This document shows positions 1 to 5,346 of a stretch of DNA of 5,346 nucleotides, in pieces (the stretch's first letter is position 1; each line of letters begins with the position of its first letter). A program made the translations under genes and the position numbers. This DNA comes from Bacteroidales bacterium. Lineage in GTDB: Bacteria > Bacteroidota > Bacteroidia > Bacteroidales > UBA12077. Location: contig DAOWML010000176.1 of assembly GCA_030643125.1 (NCBI GenBank), positions 1 to 5,346 on the forward strand. Reading direction: 5' to 3'. The notes beneath the pieces are model-generated. The model ran no database searches. It saw nothing but the letters and a program-made list of their open reading frames with translations, and was not told where the DNA came from.

Positions 1-678
1 CCTCATTTAAAAGTTGTTGCATCTGAAGCTTTACAGTGTCCTACACTTTCAATGAATGGATTCGGTGGACATAGAATTGAAGGTATAGGCGACAAACATG
101 TACCTTGGATTCATAATGTTAAAAATACGGATGTTGTAACAGCAATCGACGATGAAGATTGCATGAGAATTCTTCGTTTATTTAATAGTAAAGAAGGTCA
201 TAAATATTTAAAATCGATTGGAGTTGATCAGGAAATTATTAATGATCTTCATTTAATCGGAATATCTGGTATTGGCAATTTACTATCATCAATAAAAACA
301 GCTAAATATTACGAAATGACTGAAGATGACGTAGTTATTACCATTGCTACTGATTCAGCAGATATGTATCAATCAAGAATTGCTGAATTGGAGGCAGAAC
401 GAGGTGAATACAACCAAATTCAGGCAGTTAAAGATTTTGAAAAATGTATTCTTGGATGCACAATTGATTACACCAAAGAACTAAACTATTACGATAAAAA
501 AGCAATTCACAATCTGAAATATTTTACATGGATTGAACAACAGGAAAAAGAAGTTGAAGATTTGAATCAGTTATGGAAGGATAGAGAAATCTGGGATAAA
601 CAATTTAATCAGTTAAATCGATGGGATGAATTAATTAATGAGTTTAACGAAAGAACCGGATTATTGAAAGATTTTTGA
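1..678 (+). CDS. PLP-dependent enzyme, cysteine synthase-like fold type II (C-terminal part, 5' truncated)
   Basis: The frame is open from the first base to the TGA at 676-678, so the gene begins outside the window; the Met at 52 is internal, because the residues before it (PHLKVVASEALQ) continue the same fold. The 225 visible residues resemble the C-terminal half of cysteine synthase/cystathionine beta-synthase type PLP enzymes. A glycine-rich EGIGDKHVP stretch (visible residues 27-35) matches the GIG-x-x-xVP segment of that superfamily. SGIGN (89-93) matches its SGISSG-type turn, and VVITIATDS (111-119) sits where these enzymes place the PLP-ring-contacting Ser/Thr. The catalytic lysine would lie upstream and is not seen. 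After about residue 125 comes a charged, Trp/Tyr-rich helical tail that plain cysteine synthases lack. From memory it matches an uncharacterised 'pyridoxal-phosphate dependent enzyme' family, not a proven CysK; ammonia-lyase or beta-elimination chemistry is possible. The superfamily call is solid; the substrate is unknown. Confidence 0.8.
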   Translation, partial: PHLKVVASEALQCPTLSMNGFGGHRIEGIGDKHVPWIHNVKNTDVVTAIDDEDCMRILRLFNSKEGHKYLKSIGVDQEIINDLHLIGISGIGNLLSSIKTAKYYEMTEDDVVITIATDSADMYQSRIAELEAERGEYNQIQAVKDFEKCILGCTIDYTKELNYYDKKAIHNLKYFTWIEQQEKEVEDLNQLWKDREIWDKQFNQLNRWDELINEFNERTGLLKDF

Positions 679-734
679 TAAAACTTATAAATATTTTATT
701 AATGCTGTTCCTGTTTGAAACAAATTATTATACT

Positions 735-853
735 AAATTCCAAATATCAAGAAACAAATAACAAAAAAATCACAATGTATCAATATTCAATGACCAAAAT
801 TGTGTTTGGAATTTTTAAATTAAAATTTGAGATTTATTTGGAATTTGGAATTT
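735..853. repeat. AT-rich degenerate foldback repeat (AAATTCCAAAT/ATTTGGAATTT)
   Basis: AAATTCCAAAT at 735-745 has exact reverse complements, ATTTGGAATTT, at 836-846 and again at 843-853, the two right-hand copies being offset by 7 bases. A further relative, TTTGGAATTTTT, lies at 804-815. Between the arms, CACAAT (771-776) and ATTGTG (799-804) form a 6-bp stem. The whole resembles dispersed GGAATTTGGAATTTG-type intergenic repeats that I recall from several bacterial genomes, including Bacteroidota; this is memory, not a search. No transposase is linked to it. Low complexity means part of the symmetry could be chance, but the tandem 11-mers are real. Confidence 0.5.
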
Positions 854-941
854 GAATTTTGTAATTTCCAGTTTGTCTGGATTAGGAATTAATCAGGCTA
901 AAAAGAATATCAATAAATACAGCGAATAATTTTATGATAAT

Positions 942-1062
942 AAAAGGTGTCCCGTATGTAGCTACTAATTACCTGAATTAACTCAATACAAAAACTTATT
1001 CAATAAGTAAAAATCACAGGTATACCAAACCTTTATTTGTAACTACTGAGACACCTTTTTTT
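942..1062. repeat. Nested four-tier inverted repeat ending in T7 (MITE-like element, structured RNA or terminator)
   Basis: Four inverted repeats sit strictly inside one another. AAAAGGTGTC (942-951) pairs with GACACCTTTT (1050-1059). GTAGCTAC (958-965) pairs with GTAACTAC (1039-1046) at 7 of 8 positions. TACCTG (970-975) pairs with CAGGTA (1017-1022). ACTTAT (994-999) pairs with ATAAGT (1003-1008) around a TCA loop. Seven T follow the outer stem (1056-1062), which on the + strand looks like an intrinsic terminator end, although the loop is far longer than usual. In the two outer stems, two C-A mismatches on the + strand become G-U pairs on the - strand, so a - strand RNA folds slightly better. 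The two ends also look like diverged terminal inverted repeats differing by transitions and a 3-base indel, which fits a small non-autonomous transposon. No target-site duplication is obvious. The inverted repeat itself is certain; its role is not. Confidence 0.6.
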
Positions 1063-1077
1063 GTTTAACACCTAAAT

Positions 1078-1085
1078 TATTTTTG
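1078..1085 (+). promoter_or_regulatory. Possible Bacteroidota -7 promoter element (TATTTTTG)
   Basis: TATTTTTG fits the Bacteroidota -7 consensus TAnnTTTG and lies 45 bases before the ATG at 1131, giving a plausible short leader. A TTTG at 1060-1063 could act as the -33 element, but only 14 bases separate the two, fewer than the usual spacing of roughly 19-20. In an AT-rich region such a match may be chance. If real, transcription would start downstream of the 942-1062 hairpin, so that hairpin would not be in this mRNA leader. Confidence 0.3.
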
Positions 1086-1130
1086 AATGAATTAAACAAA
1101 AATAGTTAATTTAGCAGTAGTTCAAATACT

Positions 1131-2381
1131 ATGGAACATAATTACACTACTCAAAAGTTCATTTATGAGTGTACCGATTGTGGAAAACAATTCGGTTCAG
1201 ATAAAACCTTATATCTATGTCCTAATTGCAGCAAGGAAAATAACGTATCAGCTCCTCCAAAAGGTGTTCTTAGAATTGTTTATAACTTTTTTGAAATTTT
1301 ACAGAAAAATTTTCTGTTTATAGATTTCAAAAAGAATATTTTCCTTGATTTGTTGCCAATCGACAAAATTGAAAGTCTTCCAAAATTGAAAGTCGGAAAC
1401 ACTCCTTTATATAAATTTGACAAATTGGATAATAAAGATTTACCATTTCATTTATTTCTAAAAGATGATTCTCAAAATCCCACTTTTTCGTTTAAAGACA
1501 GGGCGTCGGCCATAGTTTCGGCTTATGCCAAAGAAAAAGGTTTTGAAACTATTGTTACAGCATCAACAGGAAATGCAGGCTCATCGCTGGCAGGACTTTG
1601 TGCTGCCCAAAACCAGAAAGCAATTATAATGGTTCCTGAGTCGGCTCCAATTGCAAAATTAACTCAGATAATGATGTATGGAGCAACTATTGTTCCTGTA
1701 AAAGGAACTTATGATGATGCGTTTGACTTAAGCATAAAAGCAAGCAAAGAGTTTGGCTGGTACAACAGGAATACTGCTTACAATCCATTAACCATTGAAG
1801 GAAAAAAGACTGTTTCATTTGAAATTTTTGATCAAATGAATGAAACTATTCCTGACAGAATTTTTGTTCCCGTTGGCGATGGTGTAATTATATCAGGAGT
1901 TTACAAAGGTTTTGAAGATCTTTTAAATCTTAAACTTATTGATAAAATTCCAACTATTATAGCAGTTCAGTCCGAAGGCAGCGATAATCTGGTAAGAAAT
2001 CTGAATAATAAAGAATTTGAAATAAAAGCAAGCAATACAATCGCTGACTCTATATCGGTTGATATTCCCAGAAATTTCAACCTTGCAAAACAATTTATCC
2101 AAAAATATAATGGTGAGTATTTAACAGTTTCTGATGATGCTATTCTTAAAGCATCATCCATATTATCCCGAAATACAGGAATATTTGCAGAACCGGCAGC
2201 AGCCACAGCATTTGCTGGTTTATTAAGTTATTATACAAAAAACAAGCTTGACAACAACTCTAAAAATGTTGTACTTTTAACCGGAAGCGGACTAAAAGAT
2301 CTTAGTTCGGTACAAAAACTACTGAACATACCTGAATCTATTCATCCGACTATTGAAAATCTGAAAAAACTAATTCAATGA
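1131..2381 (+). CDS. Threonine synthase-like PLP enzyme with N-terminal zinc ribbon
   Basis: This 416-residue protein has the length and layout of threonine synthases, which convert O-phosphohomoserine to threonine with PLP in the cytoplasm. Residues 14-33 hold two CxxC pairs (C14/C17, C30/C33), a zinc ribbon common in this branch. GNTPLYKF (89-96) opens the catalytic domain. NPTFSFKDRAS (116-126) carries the Schiff-base lysine K122. STGNA (145-149) is the substrate/PLP loop, GDGVIISG (249-256) the phosphate-binding loop, and TGSGLKD (384-390) the C-terminal PLP-ring contact. The ATG at 1131 is the only ATG after an in-frame TAA at 1107-1109, so the start is firm. Its last codons overlap the start of the hydroxylase gene by four bases. 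That pairing, next to an SsnA-like gene, suggests a catabolic lyase role comparable to YgeX (diaminopropionate ammonia-lyase, same fold) rather than threonine synthesis. No hom or thrB neighbour is visible. Family call strong; reaction uncertain. Confidence 0.88.
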   Translation: MEHNYTTQKFIYECTDCGKQFGSDKTLYLCPNCSKENNVSAPPKGVLRIVYNFFEILQKNFLFIDFKKNIFLDLLPIDKIESLPKLKVGNTPLYKFDKLDNKDLPFHLFLKDDSQNPTFSFKDRASAIVSAYAKEKGFETIVTASTGNAGSSLAGLCAAQNQKAIIMVPESAPIAKLTQIMMYGATIVPVKGTYDDAFDLSIKASKEFGWYNRNTAYNPLTIEGKKTVSFEIFDQMNETIPDRIFVPVGDGVIISGVYKGFEDLLNLKLIDKIPTIIAVQSEGSDNLVRNLNNKEFEIKASNTIADSISVDIPRNFNLAKQFIQKYNGEYLTVSDDAILKASSILSRNTGIFAEPAAATAFAGLLSYYTKNKLDNNSKNVVLLTGSGLKDLSSVQKLLNIPESIHPTIENLKKLIQ

Positions 2382-4927
2382 TTAGCTATACTTTAAACGG
2401 AGTAAAAGAATCTTATTCAGGAGATACTGAAAAAACCTTATTAAAACATTTAAGGCTCGACAAACATATCACTTCCGTTAAAGATGGTTGCTCAGGTCAG
2501 GCCGCTTGCGGAGCTTGTACTGTAGAAATTGACGGAAAAGCTAAACTATCTTGTGTAATCAAAATGAAGACTCTGAATGGAGCTGAGATTCTTACACCGG
2601 AAGGTTTCCCTGAATATGTAAAAGACACTATTGCTAAGGCATTTGTAAATAAAGGAGCAGTGCAATGTGGATTTTGTACTCCCGGATTTATAAGCCGTAC
2701 AAAAGTTCTTTTACAAAATAATCCTAATCCAAGTATAGAAGAAATCCAAAAAGCCATAAAACCGCATATTTGTCGTTGTACCGGATACAAAAAGATTGAA
2801 GAAGCAATTACATATGCAGGAGAAGCTATTCGTGAAAATAAAAAATTAGAAATCACAAAAACATCAGGTAAAATTGGTGTTTCGCATCCAAAATACGATG
2901 CTTACAGAACGGCCATTGGCGAACGTAATTTTGTTGATGATATGCATTTTGATGGAATGCTTTATGCAGCACTGAAATTTAGTGATCATCCAAAAGCAAA
3001 AGTTTTAAAAATTGACACTTCCAAAGCTGAAAAACTTCCCGGAGTTCATAGAATATTTACGGCAAAAGATATTCCCGGAGAAAAGAAAGTGGGTTTAATT
3101 CTTCAGGACTGGAGTGTAATGATCGGAAAAGATGAAACAACTCATTACATTGGGGATGTAATAGCAGGTATTGTTGCCGATTCTGATGATATTGCACGAG
3201 ATGCTGTTAAACTAATTAAAGTTGATTATAAAGTATATAAACCTGTAACAGATGTTTTTAAAGCTATTGATGGTGAGCGTGTTCATCCGGAAAAACCTAA
3301 TAACTTTGATACAACACAATTTACAATTGGCGATGCTGATAAAGCATTAAAAAATTCAAAATATACATCTAAAGGCCAATATGAAACACAACGCATTGAG
3401 CATGCCTTTTTGGAAAAGGAAGCTGCCATTGCACGACCTGATGGAAAAGACGGATTGGAACTTTTTAGTCAGAGTCAGGGAGTTTACGAAGATCGCCGAC
3501 AGGTTGCTATGATTTTAGGTTTACCTGAAGAAAAAGTTCGTGTTACACTTGTTCCTAATGGTGGTGGCTTTGGTGGAAAAGAAGATTTAAGCGTTCAGGG
3601 ACATGCTTCGCTTTTTGCCTATCTTTTAAACAAGACTGTAAAACTGACATTAACACGAGAAGAATCAATACGATTACATCCAAAGCGCCATCCTGTTTTT
3701 ATGGATATGGAAATCGGAGCAGATGAAAACGGGAAATTAACCTCTTTAAAACTTAAAGCTGTTGGTGATACCGGAGCCTATGCATCAGTAGGCATGAAAG
3801 TTCTTGAACGCGTTGCCGGTCATGCATCTGCAGGATACTTCATTCCTGAAATTGATATTGAGGCAAAAACGGTTTATACCAATAATATTCCTTGCGGAGC
3901 TATGCGCGGATTTGGCGCTAACCAGGTAGCTTTTGCCGTTGAAAGTTGCATTGATGATATTTGCAATCAGGCCGGATTTGACAGATGGCAATTCAGATAT
4001 GATAATGCATTGGTTGATGGATTAAAAACTTCAACCGGGCAGAAAGTTTTTGGAGTTGGTATTCGTGCTTGTTTAGATGCTGTGAAAGAAGATTTTAATA
4101 ACGCAAAATTTGCAGGTTTGTCGTGTGCCATTAAAAACTCCGGCGTTGGTAACGGAATGGTTGATGAATCGAAAGTAATTATTGATATTATTTCTGAAAA
4201 TCATATCCTATTGCAACACGGCTGGACAGAAATGGGTCAGGGAGTTCATAATATGGCTTTACAAACACTCTGTGAAGAAACATCGGTTTCACCTGAAATT
4301 ATTGAAGTAATTGTTGATACCGAAGCACAGATAAAAACAGGAATGACAACCTCCTCCCGCGCTACAGCACTTGTAGGATTAGCTGTCATAAATGCCGCTA
4401 AAGCTCTGAAAGAAGATTTAAAAACAAAATCACTAAAAGAATTAGCAGGTAAATCATATAAAGGCCAATACGTTTGCGACTGGACAACCAAGCCAGGAAC
4501 AGATGTTGATGAGCAAATTACACATTATTCATACGGTTATGCAGCTCAGGTTTGTATCTTAGATAATGAAGGGAAAATCTCAAAAATGGTAGCTGCTCAT
4601 GATGGTGGTAAAATAATGAATCCAATGTTATTCGAAGGTCAGGTTGAAGGTGGTGTTCACATGGGTTTAGGATATGCTCTAACAGAATCACTTCCGATGA
4701 AAGATGGTTTTTTAGTGAGTGATAAGATGAGAGATTTAAAAATATTACGAGCTCATGAAACACCTGAAATAGTAGTGAAAATGATTGAGGTAAAAGATCT
4801 CGTAGGGCCTTATGGTGCAAAAGGAATTGGTGAAATAGGGATGGTTCCTACTGCTGCTGCAGTTGCCTGTGCTTTTAATAAATTTGATGGGAAAAAAAGA
4901 ACTAAATTACCTTTATTAAGAGGTTAA
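2378..4927 (+). CDS. Selenium-dependent xanthine dehydrogenase-like molybdenum hydroxylase (FeS-Mo fusion)
   Basis: A cytoplasmic hydroxylase of 849 residues that should insert oxygen at a purine ring carbon. Residues 1-75 are a ferredoxin-like [2Fe-2S] domain (C38, C44, C47, C59); 76-150 are the second [2Fe-2S] domain (C97, C100, C132, C134). An a/b-hammerhead follows from about 170 to 295, then the molybdopterin domains. Mo-site motifs are GGGFGGKE (395-402), MRGFG (509-513), TEMGQG (617-622) and GAKGIGE (813-819). Aligned by eye to bovine xanthine oxidase, Q367, E402, R478, F512 and E819 match Q767, E802, R880, F914 and E1261, including the purine-binding Glu/Arg and the catalytic Glu. Length and layout fit, from memory, the selenium-dependent XDH family, in which selenium is a labile ligand and not selenocysteine; no in-frame TGA is present. 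There is no FAD domain, so a partner subunit (YgfM-like) or another acceptor is needed. The start overlaps the previous stop (ATGA), implying translational coupling. Purine specificity is likely, not proven. Confidence 0.9.
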   Translation: MISYTLNGVKESYSGDTEKTLLKHLRLDKHITSVKDGCSGQAACGACTVEIDGKAKLSCVIKMKTLNGAEILTPEGFPEYVKDTIAKAFVNKGAVQCGFCTPGFISRTKVLLQNNPNPSIEEIQKAIKPHICRCTGYKKIEEAITYAGEAIRENKKLEITKTSGKIGVSHPKYDAYRTAIGERNFVDDMHFDGMLYAALKFSDHPKAKVLKIDTSKAEKLPGVHRIFTAKDIPGEKKVGLILQDWSVMIGKDETTHYIGDVIAGIVADSDDIARDAVKLIKVDYKVYKPVTDVFKAIDGERVHPEKPNNFDTTQFTIGDADKALKNSKYTSKGQYETQRIEHAFLEKEAAIARPDGKDGLELFSQSQGVYEDRRQVAMILGLPEEKVRVTLVPNGGGFGGKEDLSVQGHASLFAYLLNKTVKLTLTREESIRLHPKRHPVFMDMEIGADENGKLTSLKLKAVGDTGAYASVGMKVLERVAGHASAGYFIPEIDIEAKTVYTNNIPCGAMRGFGANQVAFAVESCIDDICNQAGFDRWQFRYDNALVDGLKTSTGQKVFGVGIRACLDAVKEDFNNAKFAGLSCAIKNSGVGNGMVDESKVIIDIISENHILLQHGWTEMGQGVHNMALQTLCEETSVSPEIIEVIVDTEAQIKTGMTTSSRATALVGLAVINAAKALKEDLKTKSLKELAGKSYKGQYVCDWTTKPGTDVDEQITHYSYGYAAQVCILDNEGKISKMVAAHDGGKIMNPMLFEGQVEGGVHMGLGYALTESLPMKDGFLVSDKMRDLKILRAHETPEIVVKMIEVKDLVGPYGAKGIGEIGMVPTAAAVACAFNKFDGKKRTKLPLLRG

Positions 4928-4930
4928 TTA

Positions 4931-5016
4931 GATTCCCGCCTGCGCGGGAATGACAGTAAGCAGAGATGTCATTCCGCCCTCCTGTCTGCCGACAGGCAGG
5001 TGATGCGGAATCTCTC
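4931..5016. repeat. GC-rich compound palindrome (REP-like dispersed repeat)
   Basis: This 86-base stretch is about 59% G+C by hand count, far above its AT-rich surroundings, and is packed with inverted repeats. ATTCCCGC (4932-4939) and GCGGGAAT (4944-4951) make an 8-bp hairpin with a CTGC loop. GGAATGACA (4947-4955) pairs alternatively with TGTCATTCC (4967-4975). ATTCCGC (4971-4977) pairs with GCGGAAT (5005-5011), enclosing CCTGTC (4981-4986) and GACAGG (4991-4996) around a TGCC loop. It fills most of the gap between the hydroxylase and amidohydrolase genes. No T-run follows any stem, so it is not a normal intrinsic terminator, though it could stabilise mRNA ends or damp read-through. It looks like palindromes scattered in many copies in bacterial intergenic regions; copy number cannot be seen here. 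Confidence 0.75.
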
Positions 5017-5032
5017 GATAAAATTATAAATT

Positions 5033-5346
5033 ATGATTCTACTAAAAAACGCTACATATATTGATTGGAAAACCTTAGAATTCAAGAATACTAATATTCT
5101 TGTTGAAGATGGTTTAAATGGGAAAATCCTATTCATAGATAATACTGATAATCATAAAGTAGATCAAACAATTGATTGCAAGGGAAAACTGGTTACTAAA
5201 TCTTTTGCAGTCGGGCATCATCATGTATATTCAGCTTTGGCACGTGGAATGGGAGCTCCGAAAAAAAATCCTGAAAACTTTTATGAAATACTGCAATATA
5301 TCTGGTGGACATTAGACAAATGCCTGGATAAAGATATGATTGAAGC
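5033..5346 (+). CDS. SsnA-like amidohydrolase (N-terminal part, 3' truncated)
   Basis: The frame runs from the ATG at 5033 to the window end, giving 104 codons. An in-frame TAA at 5027-5029 just upstream fixes the start. The protein begins MILLKNATYIDWKT and builds the small beta-sandwich typical of metal-dependent amidohydrolases (residues 1-55). VGHHHVYSALARGM follows (60-73), where H62 and H64 form the HxH pair that binds the active-site metal. The segment around IWWTLDKCLDKDM matches, from memory, the WW-x-LD-x-xLD region of E. coli SsnA, an aminohydrolase encoded beside xdhD. These enzymes hydrolyse C-N bonds such as ring amides or amino groups of purines and related heterocycles in the cytoplasm. 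The usual P-G before the HxH motif is replaced (TKSFAVGHHH). It lies 105 bases downstream of the hydroxylase in the same direction and probably shares its pathway. The later His, Lys and Asp ligands lie outside the window, so substrate and completeness cannot be judged. Confidence 0.8.
   Translation, partial: MILLKNATYIDWKTLEFKNTNILVEDGLNGKILFIDNTDNHKVDQTIDCKGKLVTKSFAVGHHHVYSALARGMGAPKKNPENFYEILQYIWWTLDKCLDKDMIE

Larger units (their letters stand above)
679..1130. other. 452-bp intergenic region with two inverted-repeat elements
   Basis: No credible gene is seen on either strand; the longest ATG frame starting inside it (776) gives only about 26 codons and simply reads through a repeat. The left part (about 735-853) is a degenerate AT-rich foldback built from AAATTCCAAAT/ATTTGGAATTT units. 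The middle (about 854-941) shows nothing recognisable. The right part carries the nested inverted repeat at 942-1062, then a possible Bacteroidota promoter hexamer and a short leader to the next start codon. The gap separates the upstream PLP gene from the threonine synthase-like/hydroxylase pair, so these may be two transcription units. Confidence 0.75.

Noticed and set aside
776..856. Small + strand frame beginning MYQYSMTK, about 26 codons
   Set aside because: It reads straight through the GGAATTT repeat; the peptide is low-complexity and looks like translated repeat.
1043..1055. CTGAG string beside GACACC, reminiscent of the TPP riboswitch CUGAGA motif
   Set aside because: The other conserved TPP aptamer blocks (for example the GAUCUGGAUAAUGCC-like segment) are absent and the surrounding stems do not fit.
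942..1062. Molybdenum cofactor riboswitch upstream of a Mo enzyme
   Set aside because: Tempting from context, but the conserved Moco RNA core is not seen, the element is AT-rich, and the possible promoter lies downstream of it.
679..1130. CRISPR array or tRNA gene in the gap
   Set aside because: There are no evenly spaced direct repeats with unique spacers, and no cloverleaf with T-loop GTTCRA signature was found on either strand.
1967..2206. Open frame on the - strand, 79 codons
   Set aside because: Lies wholly inside the threonine synthase-like gene, whose conserved motifs on the + strand explain the sequence; the translation shows no recognisable domain.
2497..2856. Open frame on the - strand, 119 codons
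   Set aside because: Antisense shadow of the two [2Fe-2S] domains; the cysteine motifs on the + strand prove the coding strand.
3785..4820. Three - strand open frames (68, 81 and 100 codons)
   Set aside because: All are antisense to the conserved molybdenum hydroxylase and have no start context or family resemblance.
2378..4927. Selenocysteine in the selenium-dependent hydroxylase
   Set aside because: There is no in-frame TGA and the family carries selenium as a labile ligand at Mo, not as selenocysteine.
4928..5032. Intrinsic terminator after the hydroxylase gene
   Set aside because: Strong hairpins are present, but none is followed by a T-run on the + strand, so termination is not supported; treated as a palindromic repeat.

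Overview
The window reads as a piece of an AT-rich, probably anaerobic Bacteroidota (Bacteroidales-like) chromosome. This rests on base composition, the style of the protein sequences, translation starts without clear Shine-Dalgarno sequences and one TAnnTTTG-type promoter hexamer. No 16S or marker gene is present, so the assignment is an inference. All four genes are on the + strand; the first and last are cut by the window edges.

Layout: (1) 1-678, the C-terminal part of a fold-type II PLP enzyme of the cysteine synthase-like superfamily, belonging to an uncharacterised subfamily. (2) 679-1130, a non-coding gap. It holds a degenerate AT-rich foldback repeat (about 735-853), a strikingly nested inverted repeat of about 120 bp ending in seven T (942-1062), and a possible promoter. 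(3) 1131-2381, a threonine synthase-like PLP enzyme with an N-terminal zinc ribbon. (4) 2378-4927, overlapping it by four bases (ATGA), an 849-residue molybdenum hydroxylase that fuses the two [2Fe-2S] domains to the Mo subunit and lacks a FAD domain. It resembles the selenium-dependent xanthine dehydrogenase family. (5) 4928-5032, a GC-rich palindromic repeat cluster. (6) 5033 to the end, the N-terminus of an SsnA-like amidohydrolase.

Together the genes resemble the E. coli ygeX/ssnA/ygfM/xdhD type locus, which published work in gut anaerobes links to anaerobic purine and urate breakdown. By residue comparison from memory, the hydroxylase keeps the Glu and Arg that bind purine in bovine xanthine oxidase. 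The inferred scheme is that the hydroxylase acts on a purine ring, the amidohydrolase on a purine or ring-opened intermediate, and the PLP enzymes on amino-acid-like products such as a diaminopropionate-type compound. The FAD subunit, YgeW/YgeY/YgfK homologues and Mo/Se maturation factors are not in the window. The most interesting points are the coupling of a 'threonine synthase' to a purine hydroxylase, the orphan PLP enzyme upstream, and the nested inverted repeat.
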